Below are positions 1 through 9,011 of a stretch of DNA of 64,000 nt, one piece after another. The DNA is from G963702155 sp963702155 (GTDB lineage: Bacteria > Pseudomonadota > Alphaproteobacteria > Micavibrionales > Micavibrionaceae): contig OY969717.1 in the NCBI GenBank assembly GCA_963702155.1, forward strand, positions 992,001 through 1,056,000. The letters run 5' to 3'. The position numbers and the translations under genes are program-made. Within the stretch, counting starts at the first letter, position 1, and each line of letters begins with the position of its first letter. The notes under the pieces were generated by a model. The model ran no database searches, was not told the DNA's origin, and saw only the letters and a program-made list of their open reading frames with translations.

Positions 1-1197
1 AAAAACATCGGCGAATATATTATAAAGGCGGCAGACGAAGTCATAAACGGGTCATTGGCGGCTGAATTTCCACTGTCTGTATGGCAAACCGGTTCCGGCA
101 CACAAAGCAATATGAACGCGAATGAAGTAATCTCAAACCGCGCTATTGAAATGATGGGCGGTGAGCGCGGCTCAAAAACGCCGGTTCACCCCAATGATCA
201 TGTGAATATGAGCCAGTCATCTAACGATACATTCCCGACCGCTATGCATATTGCCGCGGTGGAGGAAATACACCACAATCTTTTCCCTGCCCTCGAAGAT
301 CTACATAAAGAATTGGACAAAAAAGTAGAAAAATTCGCAAAAATCGTAAAGAACGGCCGCACGCATCTGCAAGATGCAACGCCATTAACTTTGGGACAAG
401 AATTTTCCGCCTACTCTAAACAAATTGAAAACGGTATAAAGCGGGTAAAAGACACGCTACCGCGCCTTTATCAACTGGCACAAGGCGGTACAGCCGTCGG
501 CACTGGTATAAATTCAAAAGAAGGATTTGCCGAACAATTTGCAAAAAACGTATCCGACATTACTGACCTACCCTTTATAACGGCTGAAAACAAATTCGAA
601 GCGCTTGCCGCACATGATGCTATGTTAGAAACATCTGGCGCACTCAACGTGCTCGCAACAAGTTTAATGAAAATCGCAAATGATATACGCCTGCTCGGCT
701 CTGGCCCTCGCTCTGGTATCGGTGAAATTATACTGCCCGCAAATGAACCGGGGTCGTCCATCATGCCGGGCAAGGTCAATCCAACGCAGTGTGAAGCTTT
801 AACAATGGTATGCGCGCAAGTGATGGGCAACCACATGGCCGTTACAATTGCAAATTCAAATGGTCATTTGGAACTAAACGTATTTAAACCTGTTATTATT
901 TACAACGTGCTTCAATCTATTAGCCTTATAAGCGATAGCGCCCGCAGCTTTACGCAAAACTGCGTTATCGGTATCGAGGCCAATGAGGCACGCATCAAAA
1001 ACTTGATGCAAAACTCACTAATGCTTGTCACGGCCCTTAACGCGCATATTGGCTATGACAATGCAGCCAAGATCGCAAAAAAAGCCTATAATGAAGGCAC
1101 AACGCTAAAAGAAGCGGCCCTCGCGCTCGACCTTGTAACGGCTGAACAGTTTGACGCATGGGTCAATCCGCTCAACATGGTAAACCCCGCAAAATAG
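1..1197 (+). CDS. fumC: Class II fumarate hydratase, 5' end outside window
   Basis: Class II (iron-independent) fumarase, which interconverts fumarate and L-malate in the TCA cycle in the cytosol. The reading frame is open to the first base of the window (frame 1 reads KNIGEYIIKAADEV before the TTG at 55), so the start lies upstream and the gene is 5'-truncated by the window, not broken. Visible family marks are WQTGSGTQSNMN, the RTHLQDATP segment with the catalytic His, and the superfamily signature GSSIMPGKVNP at about 751-786 carrying the mobile-loop serine. The C-terminal part is complete and ends at TAG. The fumarase/aspartase/argininosuccinate-lyase superfamily shares the signature, but the close match over the whole length to FumC makes aspartase unlikely. 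It is followed after 25 bp by a small RHH protein, a pairing common in alphaproteobacteria. Confidence 0.97.
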   Translation, partial: KNIGEYIIKAADEVINGSLAAEFPLSVWQTGSGTQSNMNANEVISNRAIEMMGGERGSKTPVHPNDHVNMSQSSNDTFPTAMHIAAVEEIHHNLFPALEDLHKELDKKVEKFAKIVKNGRTHLQDATPLTLGQEFSAYSKQIENGIKRVKDTLPRLYQLAQGGTAVGTGINSKEGFAEQFAKNVSDITDLPFITAENKFEALAAHDAMLETSGALNVLATSLMKIANDIRLLGSGPRSGIGEIILPANEPGSSIMPGKVNPTQCEALTMVCAQVMGNHMAVTIANSNGHLELNVFKPVIIYNVLQSISLISDSARSFTQNCVIGIEANEARIKNLMQNSLMLVTALNAHIGYDNAAKIAKKAYNEGTTLKEAALALDLVTAEQFDAWVNPLNMVNPAK

Positions 1198-1222
1198 GCT
1201 TAAACAAAATCAAGAACATATC

Positions 1223-1429
1223 ATGAAAAAACGTTCTGTTATGATCGCCGGACATGCGACAAGTATCGCTATGGAAGAAGAATTCTGGGATGAATTAAAG
1301 TCAATCGCGGGTCAAAAAAAACTATCCCTCAATGCGCTTGTAACAGAAATTGATCAGCAAAAAACAGATAAAGGCCAAAACAATTTATCCAGCGCAATCC
1401 GTGTTTACATTCTTAAATCTTTAAAATAA
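1223..1429 (+). CDS. Ribbon-helix-helix (RHH_4) domain protein
   Basis: Small protein of 68 residues made up of one ribbon-helix-helix unit of the RHH_4 type: an N-terminal strand (RSVMIAGHATSIAME), a helix with FWDELKSIAGQKKLSLNALV and a C-terminal helix NLSSAIRVYILKSL. RHH folds of this size dimerise and usually bind DNA, so a regulatory role is likely, but the target is unknown. It lies 25 bp after fumC on the same strand and is probably co-transcribed; this association recurs in alphaproteobacteria. The start ATG is preceded by AAGAAC, a weak ribosome-binding site. Confidence 0.8.
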   Translation: MKKRSVMIAGHATSIAMEEEFWDELKSIAGQKKLSLNALVTEIDQQKTDKGQNNLSSAIRVYILKSLK

Positions 1430-1478
1430 GACACGCATTTGCATTTATAGTTTGCGTCATAATGTATCGCATCTGAGG

Positions 1479-4400
1479 CTATTGCAAAAGCCCTTCTAAA
1501 ATATCAAGGACTGCATCTTCGGGTTTAAATTCCTTTGGAGCTTGCTTTGTATCAGGCGCGGGTATCTCGGCCGGCGGTTCATCTTGCGCTTTATTTGATG
1601 CATCATCAGCATTATCATTTTGCGGCACATAAACAGGCTCCGGTTTTTTCCGGCTTGGCAAACCAAGCGTTTCGCCTAACGTACCGCCCAAAGTTTCACC
1701 TAATTTATCACCGATAAAATCATTTAATTTGCGATTCAATTTCCGCGATAGATAATCATTAAGCGCGCCTTGCGCAAAAGTTTGCCCCGGATTATCAAGT
1801 GGACCATTTAAGTTAACTGTAAACGGCGGAACATCATCCCTATTTTTAACCGTAATTTTATGCGCCGTATCAAGGCGCCATTTTACCAAATCAACCTGCC
1901 CTGTTGTTTCAATCATTGCCGTAGGACCATCCAGAACAACGCGATTCAATGTGGCAATACCTTGATTGACCGTATATTGACCATCCAACGTATTAAAAAC
2001 CGTTTCGCCGCCCTTGGTCGTACCTTTCCATAAACCAAGCAATGTGTCACCTGGTTTAGTTTCAGAGGAAAGCGCCCGCGCAAAACGTGTCACATCAAAC
2101 CCTTCCAAAACAATATTTGAACCAGACATCTGCCCCGTTCCAGATAAGTTGCCAACTAAACTACGCTGAGAACCACCAAGAGATTTAATATCTGTTTCAA
2201 GGTTTAAAACACCCCTTGCGTTTAAAATACGTGACCCGACAAATGACCCGACAATTTGCTCTAGATCAACAGATTTGATACTTGAACCAAATGCAATATC
2301 TATAGCCTTATTTTTCGCTGCAGACATCTTGACATTATTTTTTAAACTACCCCCATACAAACCCGCATTTATAGGTGTAACATTTAGAGTACCATTTTTT
2401 AAAACACCAGACACTTTGACATCTTTAAGATCCCATGTTTCATATTCAAATCGCGGGGAAGAAAAAGCAAAATCACCATTAAAAGTATCAAGCCATTGTC
2501 CGTTTATAGGTGCGCTAGACCACTTTGAACCGCCAGTGCTTGCATTTTGGGTTTCATTTCCATTGCTATTCCCACTTTTGGATGGTGTTGCCGCTGTACC
2601 GCCTACGCCGCTTTTAAAGGCAACCTCACCCATGCGGATGTCAGCTTTATAATATGGTAAAGCACCACTCATATTTGCTTGTAATGAACCATTTATTTGT
2701 GAACCACCAAAAACACCCTTTATATTTTTAGCTGTGTAGGACTTTTCAGCTATGTCTACATCCATGTAAAGATCCATCGGCTTATTTAAGGAGGTATAAT
2801 AAGGCAAACCCGGCGCAAGACTTTTAAGCGCGCGCCCTGTATTAGCATGCTTGATTTGCAGAACCAGCCCTGACACATCAGCAGAAGTCAGCACATTTTT
2901 AACCGCACCTTTAGCCATTATCTGCCCGCCTAGCGCATTAATATCACTTGAAATATTTAGGCTTTCAGAACTGCCGTATGCTTTAACCGCAAAAGAAACA
3001 TCCGTCAAATCAGCCGGAAATGAACTTTGATCAATATCAAAGGCACGCGCAAGGCGTTTAATATCTTTTGTCTGACCTTGAACAAAAACATCAACACCTT
3101 GGAGCGTTTTAAAATTATTGATTCCCCCCTGAGCCTTAAATGACGCACCAGCCACATTTTGAGCCGATAAATTTTCCAAAGTTAATTGATCAACCTTCAA
3201 ATCACCCTTTAATCTCAACCCTTTAACATCATACTCCTTAATCTTTCCATTCTCAACACCAAGATCAAACTGCACATCATAAGGCACGTTGATAGCCTCT
3301 AAGGTCGAACGGATATCTGACTTATTTTTGGAAGCATTTTGCCCCTTTGTTTTACCTGCCATAAAAGCATTAAAATCAAAATTGCTAGCGCCCAGATCAA
3401 TGTTAAGTTTCGGACGCCCTTTTACAATAGGGTCATATGAACCAGAAATAATAAAATCTGTATCATCCAGCTGAACCTTGCTTTTGTTAAGAACTATCTT
3501 GTTTCCGCTAAGACCGCCCTTAAAATTCAGATCTGCCTTTTTAACCTGAGAGATGTATGGCAATGAACCATAACCTATCGTATTGATAAATTGAGAAAGA
3601 TTGGTAAATTTTGCATCCAATACATAATTCATCTTAGGATCAGAATACATCACCGCCTTATCGGTCTTTGATTGTGAAGCATAACTTAAATCAACCGCTC
3701 CGCTTACATTACCGCCCCCTGTCAAATTAGATAAAGACAGGCCGCCTTTAAAAACCGCATTGTTTTTACCAAGGTTTAAAGACACATTTTTATATTCGGC
3801 ATTCTGAAAACGAACCGCAGGGGCAGAAAGCGTAAGATCGGCGTTAAGAGCCACTGGGATAGTAAGCGTTTGGGGTATAATAGCGCCAAAATTAGCGCCA
3901 TTGTTAGGTGTCTTTGTTTTCTTATCTAGCGCGACATACTCATCAAGATCGAGCGTATTTAAAAAAGCAAAATTAGCGTTGATAACGATGGGATCAAGGG
4001 CAATAGATAAATCGCCATTTGCTTGTTGCTCAAAACCTTTTAATGTCACCTCTGAAAGGCGAACATCCTTAGCATTAGCGAGTATAATACTGTTCAAAAC
4101 AAGTGCCGTATCTTTTTTAATGTAATGCCCTTGACCGGCATCTTCTGCCAGTTTTTTTAAAGACGGCAAAGATAAAGATAATCCCCCTGCTAGCTGCGCT
4201 CCTGTATCCTGATTACTCATCATATCAACGCCTCCATCAAAGCGGGCATTAAATAGGCTTGATTTTATATCAGCTAAAAAAGGAATAGCACTTAAACGCC
4301 CGTTACTTTTTTGTAAAGCGCCTGTTTTGGCATCAAAGTCATAATAAACATCATTAAAACTTAAACGTCCGTCTGCAAAGAATGGGCCGTCAAAGCCTTT

Positions 4401-4961
4401 CATTGAAACGTTCATGTTAATATCTTGCACCGAAATTGGCGTATCGGATTGAGCATTAGAGTATAAAAACGTACCGTTTTCTATACTTATCTTATCTATT
4501 GATAAATCTTTTATAAATCCATTACCGCTTTTCTGCTCGTTATTTGTTTTTGGATTATTTTGCATCTCGGAAATTTGGGGTGTCTGCCAGTTCATCGACC
4601 CATCTTTTGCGACTTCAACATATATGCGGGGCGATTGTAAATCAATTGAGCGTACAGACACATTCCCCTTCAAAAGCGGTAAAATATCGAGATTAACATC
4701 CAACCTTTGCAATCTAATAATATCCTCTCCCCCCTGCTGGGTAGGGTTTTGCAATACAACATCTTTGGCATAAAGCGCTGGGCTAGGCAAAAGCCTGACA
4801 GAAAGATCAGAATTTATAAGCAAATCAAGTCCTAACATCTGCCGAACAGGCTTAGTAATCTGATCTTTATATGAATTCCAGTCCATAAAGCTGGGCACGA
4901 TCAAAATGGCGCCCATCAATAAAACAAAAATAGATAAAATAGTGGCTAATATTTTTTGCAC
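1479..4961 (-). CDS. AsmA family outer-membrane assembly/lipid-transport-like protein
   Basis: Large envelope protein of the AsmA family, about 1160 residues. AsmA-like proteins are inner-membrane anchored, extend through the periplasm and affect outer-membrane lipid homeostasis. The sequence shows one N-terminal membrane segment (ILATILSIFVLLMGAILIVPS), the family's N-terminal block with 'LDLLINSDLSVRLLPSP' and 'IRLQRLDVNLDILPLLKG', many beta-rich repeats, and an AsmA_2-like C-terminal part (GNLSGTGQMSGSN, FARAL). It ends in a low-complexity Pro/Asp/Glu-rich tail. I choose the GTG at 4961 because it gives a normal AsmA N-terminus and has AAGGTG nine bases upstream; an ATG at 5033 with no visible ribosome-binding site would add 24 residues. 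It is the last gene of a minus-strand run that begins with phaC and converges on the RHH gene. Confidence 0.85.
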   Translation of the reverse strand: MQKILATILSIFVLLMGAILIVPSFMDWNSYKDQITKPVRQMLGLDLLINSDLSVRLLPSPALYAKDVVLQNPTQQGGEDIIRLQRLDVNLDILPLLKGNVSVRSIDLQSPRIYVEVAKDGSMNWQTPQISEMQNNPKTNNEQKSGNGFIKDLSIDKISIENGTFLYSNAQSDTPISVQDINMNVSMKGFDGPFFADGRLSFNDVYYDFDAKTGALQKSNGRLSAIPFLADIKSSLFNARFDGGVDMMSNQDTGAQLAGGLSLSLPSLKKLAEDAGQGHYIKKDTALVLNSIILANAKDVRLSEVTLKGFEQQANGDLSIALDPIVINANFAFLNTLDLDEYVALDKKTKTPNNGANFGAIIPQTLTIPVALNADLTLSAPAVRFQNAEYKNVSLNLGKNNAVFKGGLSLSNLTGGGNVSGAVDLSYASQSKTDKAVMYSDPKMNYVLDAKFTNLSQFINTIGYGSLPYISQVKKADLNFKGGLSGNKIVLNKSKVQLDDTDFIISGSYDPIVKGRPKLNIDLGASNFDFNAFMAGKTKGQNASKNKSDIRSTLEAINVPYDVQFDLGVENGKIKEYDVKGLRLKGDLKVDQLTLENLSAQNVAGASFKAQGGINNFKTLQGVDVFVQGQTKDIKRLARAFDIDQSSFPADLTDVSFAVKAYGSSESLNISSDINALGGQIMAKGAVKNVLTSADVSGLVLQIKHANTGRALKSLAPGLPYYTSLNKPMDLYMDVDIAEKSYTAKNIKGVFGGSQINGSLQANMSGALPYYKADIRMGEVAFKSGVGGTAATPSKSGNSNGNETQNASTGGSKWSSAPINGQWLDTFNGDFAFSSPRFEYETWDLKDVKVSGVLKNGTLNVTPINAGLYGGSLKNNVKMSAAKNKAIDIAFGSSIKSVDLEQIVGSFVGSRILNARGVLNLETDIKSLGGSQRSLVGNLSGTGQMSGSNIVLEGFDVTRFARALSSETKPGDTLLGLWKGTTKGGETVFNTLDGQYTVNQGIATLNRVVLDGPTAMIETTGQVDLVKWRLDTAHKITVKNRDDVPPFTVNLNGPLDNPGQTFAQGALNDYLSRKLNRKLNDFIGDKLGETLGGTLGETLGLPSRKKPEPVYVPQNDNADDASNKAQDEPPAEIPAPDTKQAPKEFKPEDAVLDILEGLLQ

Positions 4962-5076
4962 AGCGAAAAGCACCTTATAATAGATTATATTAAAGCAAAA
5001 GAACCAACGATTCAAAACGCCCGTTGGTTTCATAAAAATGATTAAATTAAAACATATAGAAAAAGTAAGAGAATGC

Positions 5077-5601
5077 CTATTTAAAAGGCTGCAACGATTC
5101 TAAAAAAGCCGTAAATTTCTCGCCAATAGCATTTTGAACATGATCTTTTTGATCGGCGGCAATACCCGATAAATAACTATTATATATAAGTTGCATAGAT
5201 TTTTCTACATCTTGTGCACTATCGAACTGGCCCGATGAGGCCGCATTTGCAGTACTTAAACGGCGACTAAGCATATTTACAATAGCTTTAATAGTTGCAT
5301 CACTTCGGTCAAGCTTTTGCTTAAAAGACTTTCTGTTAATAATAATGAGAATACAGTCTTCAATTGTTTTTACAGAGGCTGTACGCGGCTCATCAAAAAT
5401 AAGCGCGCGCTCTCCAAAAATTTCGCCAGGTCCCAATTGGGCAATTTCAACTTTGGTTCCATTTTGCTCTGTATAAATACTGACCAGTCCGGCCTGAATA
5501 AGATAGGCACAGCTTCCAGGATCGCCTTGCTTCATAACAAGTGCTTTTTGAGGCACAACACGGCGCTCGAGGACTTTATTTGGTTTAGCTTCCTTTTTCA
5601 T
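5077..5601 (-). CDS. Cyclic-nucleotide-binding domain protein (no DNA-binding domain)
   Basis: A 174-residue protein with one Crp-type cyclic-nucleotide-binding domain at about residues 15-120: 'VMKQGDPGSCAYLIQAG', 'LGPGEIFGERALI' and 'PRTASVKT', the last two forming the phosphate-binding cassette (GE...RTA). The C-terminal 50 residues are helical and show no helix-turn-helix, so this is not a CRP/FNR transcription factor. Stand-alone domains of this kind act as ligand sensors or scaffold partners; the partner here is unknown. It sits 18 bp after phbB and 43 bp before the AsmA gene on the same strand, so it may be co-transcribed with the PHB genes. No ribosome-binding site stands out. Confidence 0.8.
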   Translation of the reverse strand: MKKEAKPNKVLERRVVPQKALVMKQGDPGSCAYLIQAGLVSIYTEQNGTKVEIAQLGPGEIFGERALIFDEPRTASVKTIEDCILIIINRKSFKQKLDRSDATIKAIVNMLSRRLSTANAASSGQFDSAQDVEKSMQLIYNSYLSGIAADQKDHVQNAIGEKFTAFLESLQPFK

Positions 5602-5619
5602 GAATCGGATTATACACCA

Positions 5620-6342
5620 TTAAGTCATATATTGACCACCGTTTGCAGAGATTGTTGCACCAGTTATTAATCCTGCTTTTTCAGAGGCTAAAAAACTGAC
5701 AATTGCAGCAATTTCATCCGGTTGCCCCATACGAGTAATAGGAATTTGTCTAATAATGCTCTCTAACACTTCTGGTCGCATAGCCGCTGTCATTTCGGTC
5801 TGGATATAGCCTGGACAAACGGCGTTAACCGTAATGCCTTTAGCCGCCGTTTCCAATGCAAGCGCTTTAGTAAAACCAATCATACCAGCCTTAGCGGCAG
5901 AATAATTCGTCTGCCCAAATTGTCCCTTCTGCCCGTTGATAGAGCTTATATTAATAATACGGCCAAATCCGTCCTCACGCATATGTGGCACAACATGGCG
6001 TGATAAATTAAAACAGGATGATAAATTTGTTTCGATAACCGCATGCCAGTTATCTGCGCTCATTTTATGAAGCGTACCGTCACGCGTAATACCGGCATTA
6101 TTTACAAGAACAGAGATCGGCCCCACCTCATCTCTTATTTTATCCAAAACAGCGCCTGTATCTTCAAACGAACAAACATCCGCCTTATAAGCATGACCGC
6201 CGGTTTCATCACAAAAAGATTTTGCGGCTTCTTCATTACCGGCATATATGGCCACCGCTTTATATCCATCTTTTATAAGAGCCAGCGATATGGCCTTGCC
6301 AATCCCGCGCGTTCCGCCCGTTACAACTGCAACTCTAGACAT
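5620..6342 (-). CDS. phbB: Acetoacetyl-CoA reductase (NADPH)
   Basis: Short-chain dehydrogenase of 240 residues that reduces acetoacetyl-CoA to (R)-3-hydroxybutyryl-CoA, the second step of PHB synthesis. It has the Rossmann nucleotide motif TGGTRGIGKAI, the NNAG motif, the catalytic Ser (NISSINGQKGQFGQ) and the YSAAK Tyr-Lys pair. 'GQKGQFGQTNYSAAKAG' is characteristic of PhbB rather than FabG. It starts at an ATG with AGGAG nine bases upstream. It is placed between phbA and the cyclic-nucleotide-binding gene in a single-strand run, matching a PHB operon. FabG function is the main alternative, made unlikely by the context. Confidence 0.93.
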   Translation of the reverse strand: MSRVAVVTGGTRGIGKAISLALIKDGYKAVAIYAGNEEAAKSFCDETGGHAYKADVCSFEDTGAVLDKIRDEVGPISVLVNNAGITRDGTLHKMSADNWHAVIETNLSSCFNLSRHVVPHMREDGFGRIINISSINGQKGQFGQTNYSAAKAGMIGFTKALALETAAKGITVNAVCPGYIQTEMTAAMRPEVLESIIRQIPITRMGQPDEIAAIVSFLASEKAGLITGATISANGGQYMT

Positions 6343-6394
6343 AAATTTATTCTCCTAAAATATAGTTTTTAAAATTACTTATGAGGTATTAGAC

Positions 6395-7579
6395 CTAATC
6401 ACGCTCAACACACATAGCTATACCCATACCGCCGCCAATACATAAAGTAGCAAGGCCTTTTTTACTGTTCCGTCGCCGCATTTCATGCAACAAAGTAACA
6501 AGAACACGTGTTCCAGACGCCCCGATTGGATGACCTAATGCTATCGCTCCACCATTAACATTTACAATATCATGATCAAGCTCTAAAGTTTTTGCAACCG
6601 CACAGGCTTGTGCAGCAAACGCCTCATTGGATTCAACCAGATCAAGATCGGATACAGACCATCCCGCTTTTTCCAAGGCTTTTTTGGAAGATGGGATAGG
6701 CCCCGTCCCCATAACCGCAGGATCAACTCCGGCCGTTGCCCAGGACGCGATCCGCGCCAAAGGCGTAAGGCCGCGCTTCTCCGCCTCTCTGCGGCGCATT
6801 AATACTACCGCCGCCGCGCCATCATTAATACCCGATGCATTGCCCGCCGTAACACTTCCATCTTTTTTAAAAGCCGGACGAAGTTTGCCAAGCCCTTCCG
6901 CCGTTACGCCTGCCCGCGGAAATTCGTCCGTATCAAAAACAGTATCGCCTTTGCGGGATGTGATTGTATAAGGCGTAATTTCATCTTTAAATTTACCATC
7001 GGCAATGGCTTTCTCTGCCTTGTTTTGAGACATAGCAGCAAACGCATCTTGATCATCCCTGGAAATTGATAATTTATCCGCAATATTTTCTGCCGTTATA
7101 CCCATATGATAATCATTAAACGCATCCCACAATCCGTCTTTAATCATTGTATCAACCATGGAAACATCACCAAATTTGACACCGGATCTTAAATAAGCAC
7201 AATGCGGTGATAGGCTCATATTCTCCTGCCCGCCTGCAACAACAATATTGGCATCCCCGCATAATATAGCCTGCATACCAAGCGCAACTGTCCGAAGTCC
7301 TGACCCACAAACCTGATTGATAGTGAAGGCTGTTTTTTCCGCCGGTACATCCGCATGTATTGCGGCCTGCCTTGCAGGGTTTTGCCCTGCGCCTGCGGCA
7401 AGCACTTGCCCCATGATCACCTCATCAACATCGGCGGCATTAACCTTGGCTCGACCTAAAGCAGATTTTATAATTGCCGCACCTAACATATGAGCCGGCA
7501 CAGAAGAAAGAGCGCCACCAAGTGAACCGATGGCAGTACGTGTTGCAGAAACAATAACAATAGGATCTTGAGAGGACAT
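6395..7579 (-). CDS. phbA: Acetyl-CoA C-acetyltransferase (beta-ketothiolase)
   Basis: Thiolase of 394 residues condensing two acetyl-CoA to acetoacetyl-CoA, the first step of PHB synthesis. The active-site Cys is in NQVCGSGLRT, the CoA-binding and family signatures are visible as 'GGQENMS', 'NASGINDGAAA', 'NVNGGAIALGHPIGASG' and the C-terminal 'CIGGGMG' with the second catalytic Cys. An upstream ATG at 7597 exists, but the ATG at 7579 has AAAGG at a good distance and gives the usual MSSQDPIVIVSATR N-terminus. It stands between phaC and phbB; the spacing to phbB is 52 bp. Confidence 0.95.
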   Translation of the reverse strand: MSSQDPIVIVSATRTAIGSLGGALSSVPAHMLGAAIIKSALGRAKVNAADVDEVIMGQVLAAGAGQNPARQAAIHADVPAEKTAFTINQVCGSGLRTVALGMQAILCGDANIVVAGGQENMSLSPHCAYLRSGVKFGDVSMVDTMIKDGLWDAFNDYHMGITAENIADKLSISRDDQDAFAAMSQNKAEKAIADGKFKDEITPYTITSRKGDTVFDTDEFPRAGVTAEGLGKLRPAFKKDGSVTAGNASGINDGAAAVVLMRRREAEKRGLTPLARIASWATAGVDPAVMGTGPIPSSKKALEKAGWSVSDLDLVESNEAFAAQACAVAKTLELDHDIVNVNGGAIALGHPIGASGTRVLVTLLHEMRRRNSKKGLATLCIGGGMGIAMCVERD

Positions 7580-7733
7580 AAAAAAACCTTTTTGCATGAG
7601 GTAAAATACAAATACTAAGCGCAGAGAATATCAACTCCCAAAACTATTTCAAGTGCGGAGTATGCTGCATCACAATATTAAAGCTATAAAAAACTTATGG
7701 TTTAAAATTAAGGCTATAAAATCATTGAAATTT

Positions 7734-8858
7734 TTAAAACATTTTATGATTTTTTATTATCCATTGCTCGATTGGATACCAGGCTTTTTCGATGGCGTTA
7801 TGTCCCGCAATCATTCCGATATGTCCGCATTGTGTTTCAATCAATGTAGTATCGCTTGCGTTATCTGCAACAATTGACGCACTTTCAAAATCGACAAGCC
7901 GGTCTTTTTTAGAAGCAACCACCAAAACCGGATGTTCAATTTTGCTTGGTGTAATATTTACATTATTAATAACCCAATCACCCTGGCCGGTTTTATTTTT
8001 TATGAACCAATCAATAATTGTTTCTTGCGCGATACCAAATGGTAAATCAACTCCATCATTTAACCAGTCTTCGATAGCAACAAAAATAGATTCTCGTTCC
8101 TCATTATTCATCTGATAAAATTTAGAGAACTTCTGCGGAGTTGCATCCGGATATAAAGTAGCAAATAAAGTCTGCAACCATAAAACAGGCAAATGGCTTT
8201 TTTGATCCGATCCGGATGCGTTTAACATTGAAGAAAAACTGGGCATCCAGAATTGAATATGCGTGCGTAAATGTTGCTTACCTTTTTCAAAATCCCAAGG
8301 TGCCGCTAAAAAAATACTGCCTTTAATATCATCACTTAAAACACTTGCGCCGCATAACAATGTGCCCCCCATGCAGTAACCAAGCGCATAAGGTTTTTCC
8401 CCAAAGTGATCGTTACAAAATGATAAGGCTGGTAAGATTTTATTGCATACAAGAGAATGAACGCTATGTTGCTGTGCATCTTTTAAACTGTCGCCCCAAT
8501 CCAAAATAAAAACATTTATATTTTGTGCATGCATCCAGCGTATAAAAGATCGCTTTTCAGACACATCGAAAACATAATATTTATTGATCATTGAGGGTAT
8601 AAGAACAAGGATGGGGGCATCTTTTTTATATACCGCATTTTCTAAACTGCGTAAACGCACCTCTCCCGATTGCCAGATTGTTTTCAGCTTTGCACGTTTG
8701 GATATATAGGAATGTGTTTGATATTTTTGTATACCCAGTAACATATTTTGTAATCGTATTTGGGTATGCTCCAGATTTTTATTTTGCACATCCGTAAGCG
8801 CGGCATGAGATGCCGCTAAACCTATATGTGCAGTAAGTGGATAAGGGCCGCGCCGCAT
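7734..8858 (-). CDS. phaC: Poly(3-hydroxyalkanoate) synthase, short class III-like PhaC
   Basis: Polymerises (R)-3-hydroxyacyl-CoA into PHA at the granule surface. An alpha/beta-hydrolase fold of 374 residues carries the synthase lipase-like box GYCMGG (Cys162 in place of Ser), the catalytic Asp in SKKDRLVD (Asp319) and His in CGHIGMI (His346). The conserved 'LDWGD' and 'AAPWDFEKG' segments are present. At 374 residues it lacks the long N-terminal domain of class I enzymes and resembles class III PhaC, yet no phaE lies near it. An ATG with AGGAAAA just upstream opens the gene; 154 bp separates it from phbA. It is transcribed divergently from phaR. Confidence 0.9.
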   Translation of the reverse strand: MRRGPYPLTAHIGLAASHAALTDVQNKNLEHTQIRLQNMLLGIQKYQTHSYISKRAKLKTIWQSGEVRLRSLENAVYKKDAPILVLIPSMINKYYVFDVSEKRSFIRWMHAQNINVFILDWGDSLKDAQQHSVHSLVCNKILPALSFCNDHFGEKPYALGYCMGGTLLCGASVLSDDIKGSIFLAAPWDFEKGKQHLRTHIQFWMPSFSSMLNASGSDQKSHLPVLWLQTLFATLYPDATPQKFSKFYQMNNEERESIFVAIEDWLNDGVDLPFGIAQETIIDWFIKNKTGQGDWVINNVNITPSKIEHPVLVVASKKDRLVDFESASIVADNASDTTLIETQCGHIGMIAGHNAIEKAWYPIEQWIIKNHKMF

Positions 8859-9011
8859 AAATTTTCCTAAAACATAAACTGATATTATAATATTTTTATA
8901 TACCCATAGAAAAGATAAGCAAACAAACTCTTTTCTTTAACCTTATTTTGTGCATAATGATCACAATTACCACGCAGCATATATTAACATTTTTTATGAA
9001 AGAGATGCAAA
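8859..9011. promoter_or_regulatory. Divergent phaC/phaR promoter region
   Basis: The 153 bp between the divergent starts of phaC and phaR must hold both promoters. It is AT-rich and contains CATAAT at 8953-8958 as a possible -10 for phaR and a GCAGCAT element at 8974-8980, whose reverse complement ATGCTGC is found again at 7662-7668 between phbA and phaC. PhaR proteins autoregulate and bind TGC/GCA-rich sites in related bacteria, so these are candidate operators; this is inference. Confidence 0.4.

Noticed and set aside
471..836. 121-residue open frame on the minus strand inside fumC
   Set aside because: Opposite-strand shadow of a clearly coding, highly conserved gene; no ribosome-binding site or family.
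1430..1478. Imperfect hairpin (GACACGCA and TGCGTC) between convergent genes, considered as terminator
   Set aside because: Stem is short and bulged with no T run.
2275..2652. Plus-strand open frame inside the AsmA gene
   Set aside because: Shadow of the minus-strand AsmA frame, with composition unlike a real protein.
5317..5670. Plus-strand open frame across the cyclic-nucleotide-binding gene and phbB
   Set aside because: Overlaps two well-supported genes on the other strand; no family, no promoter.
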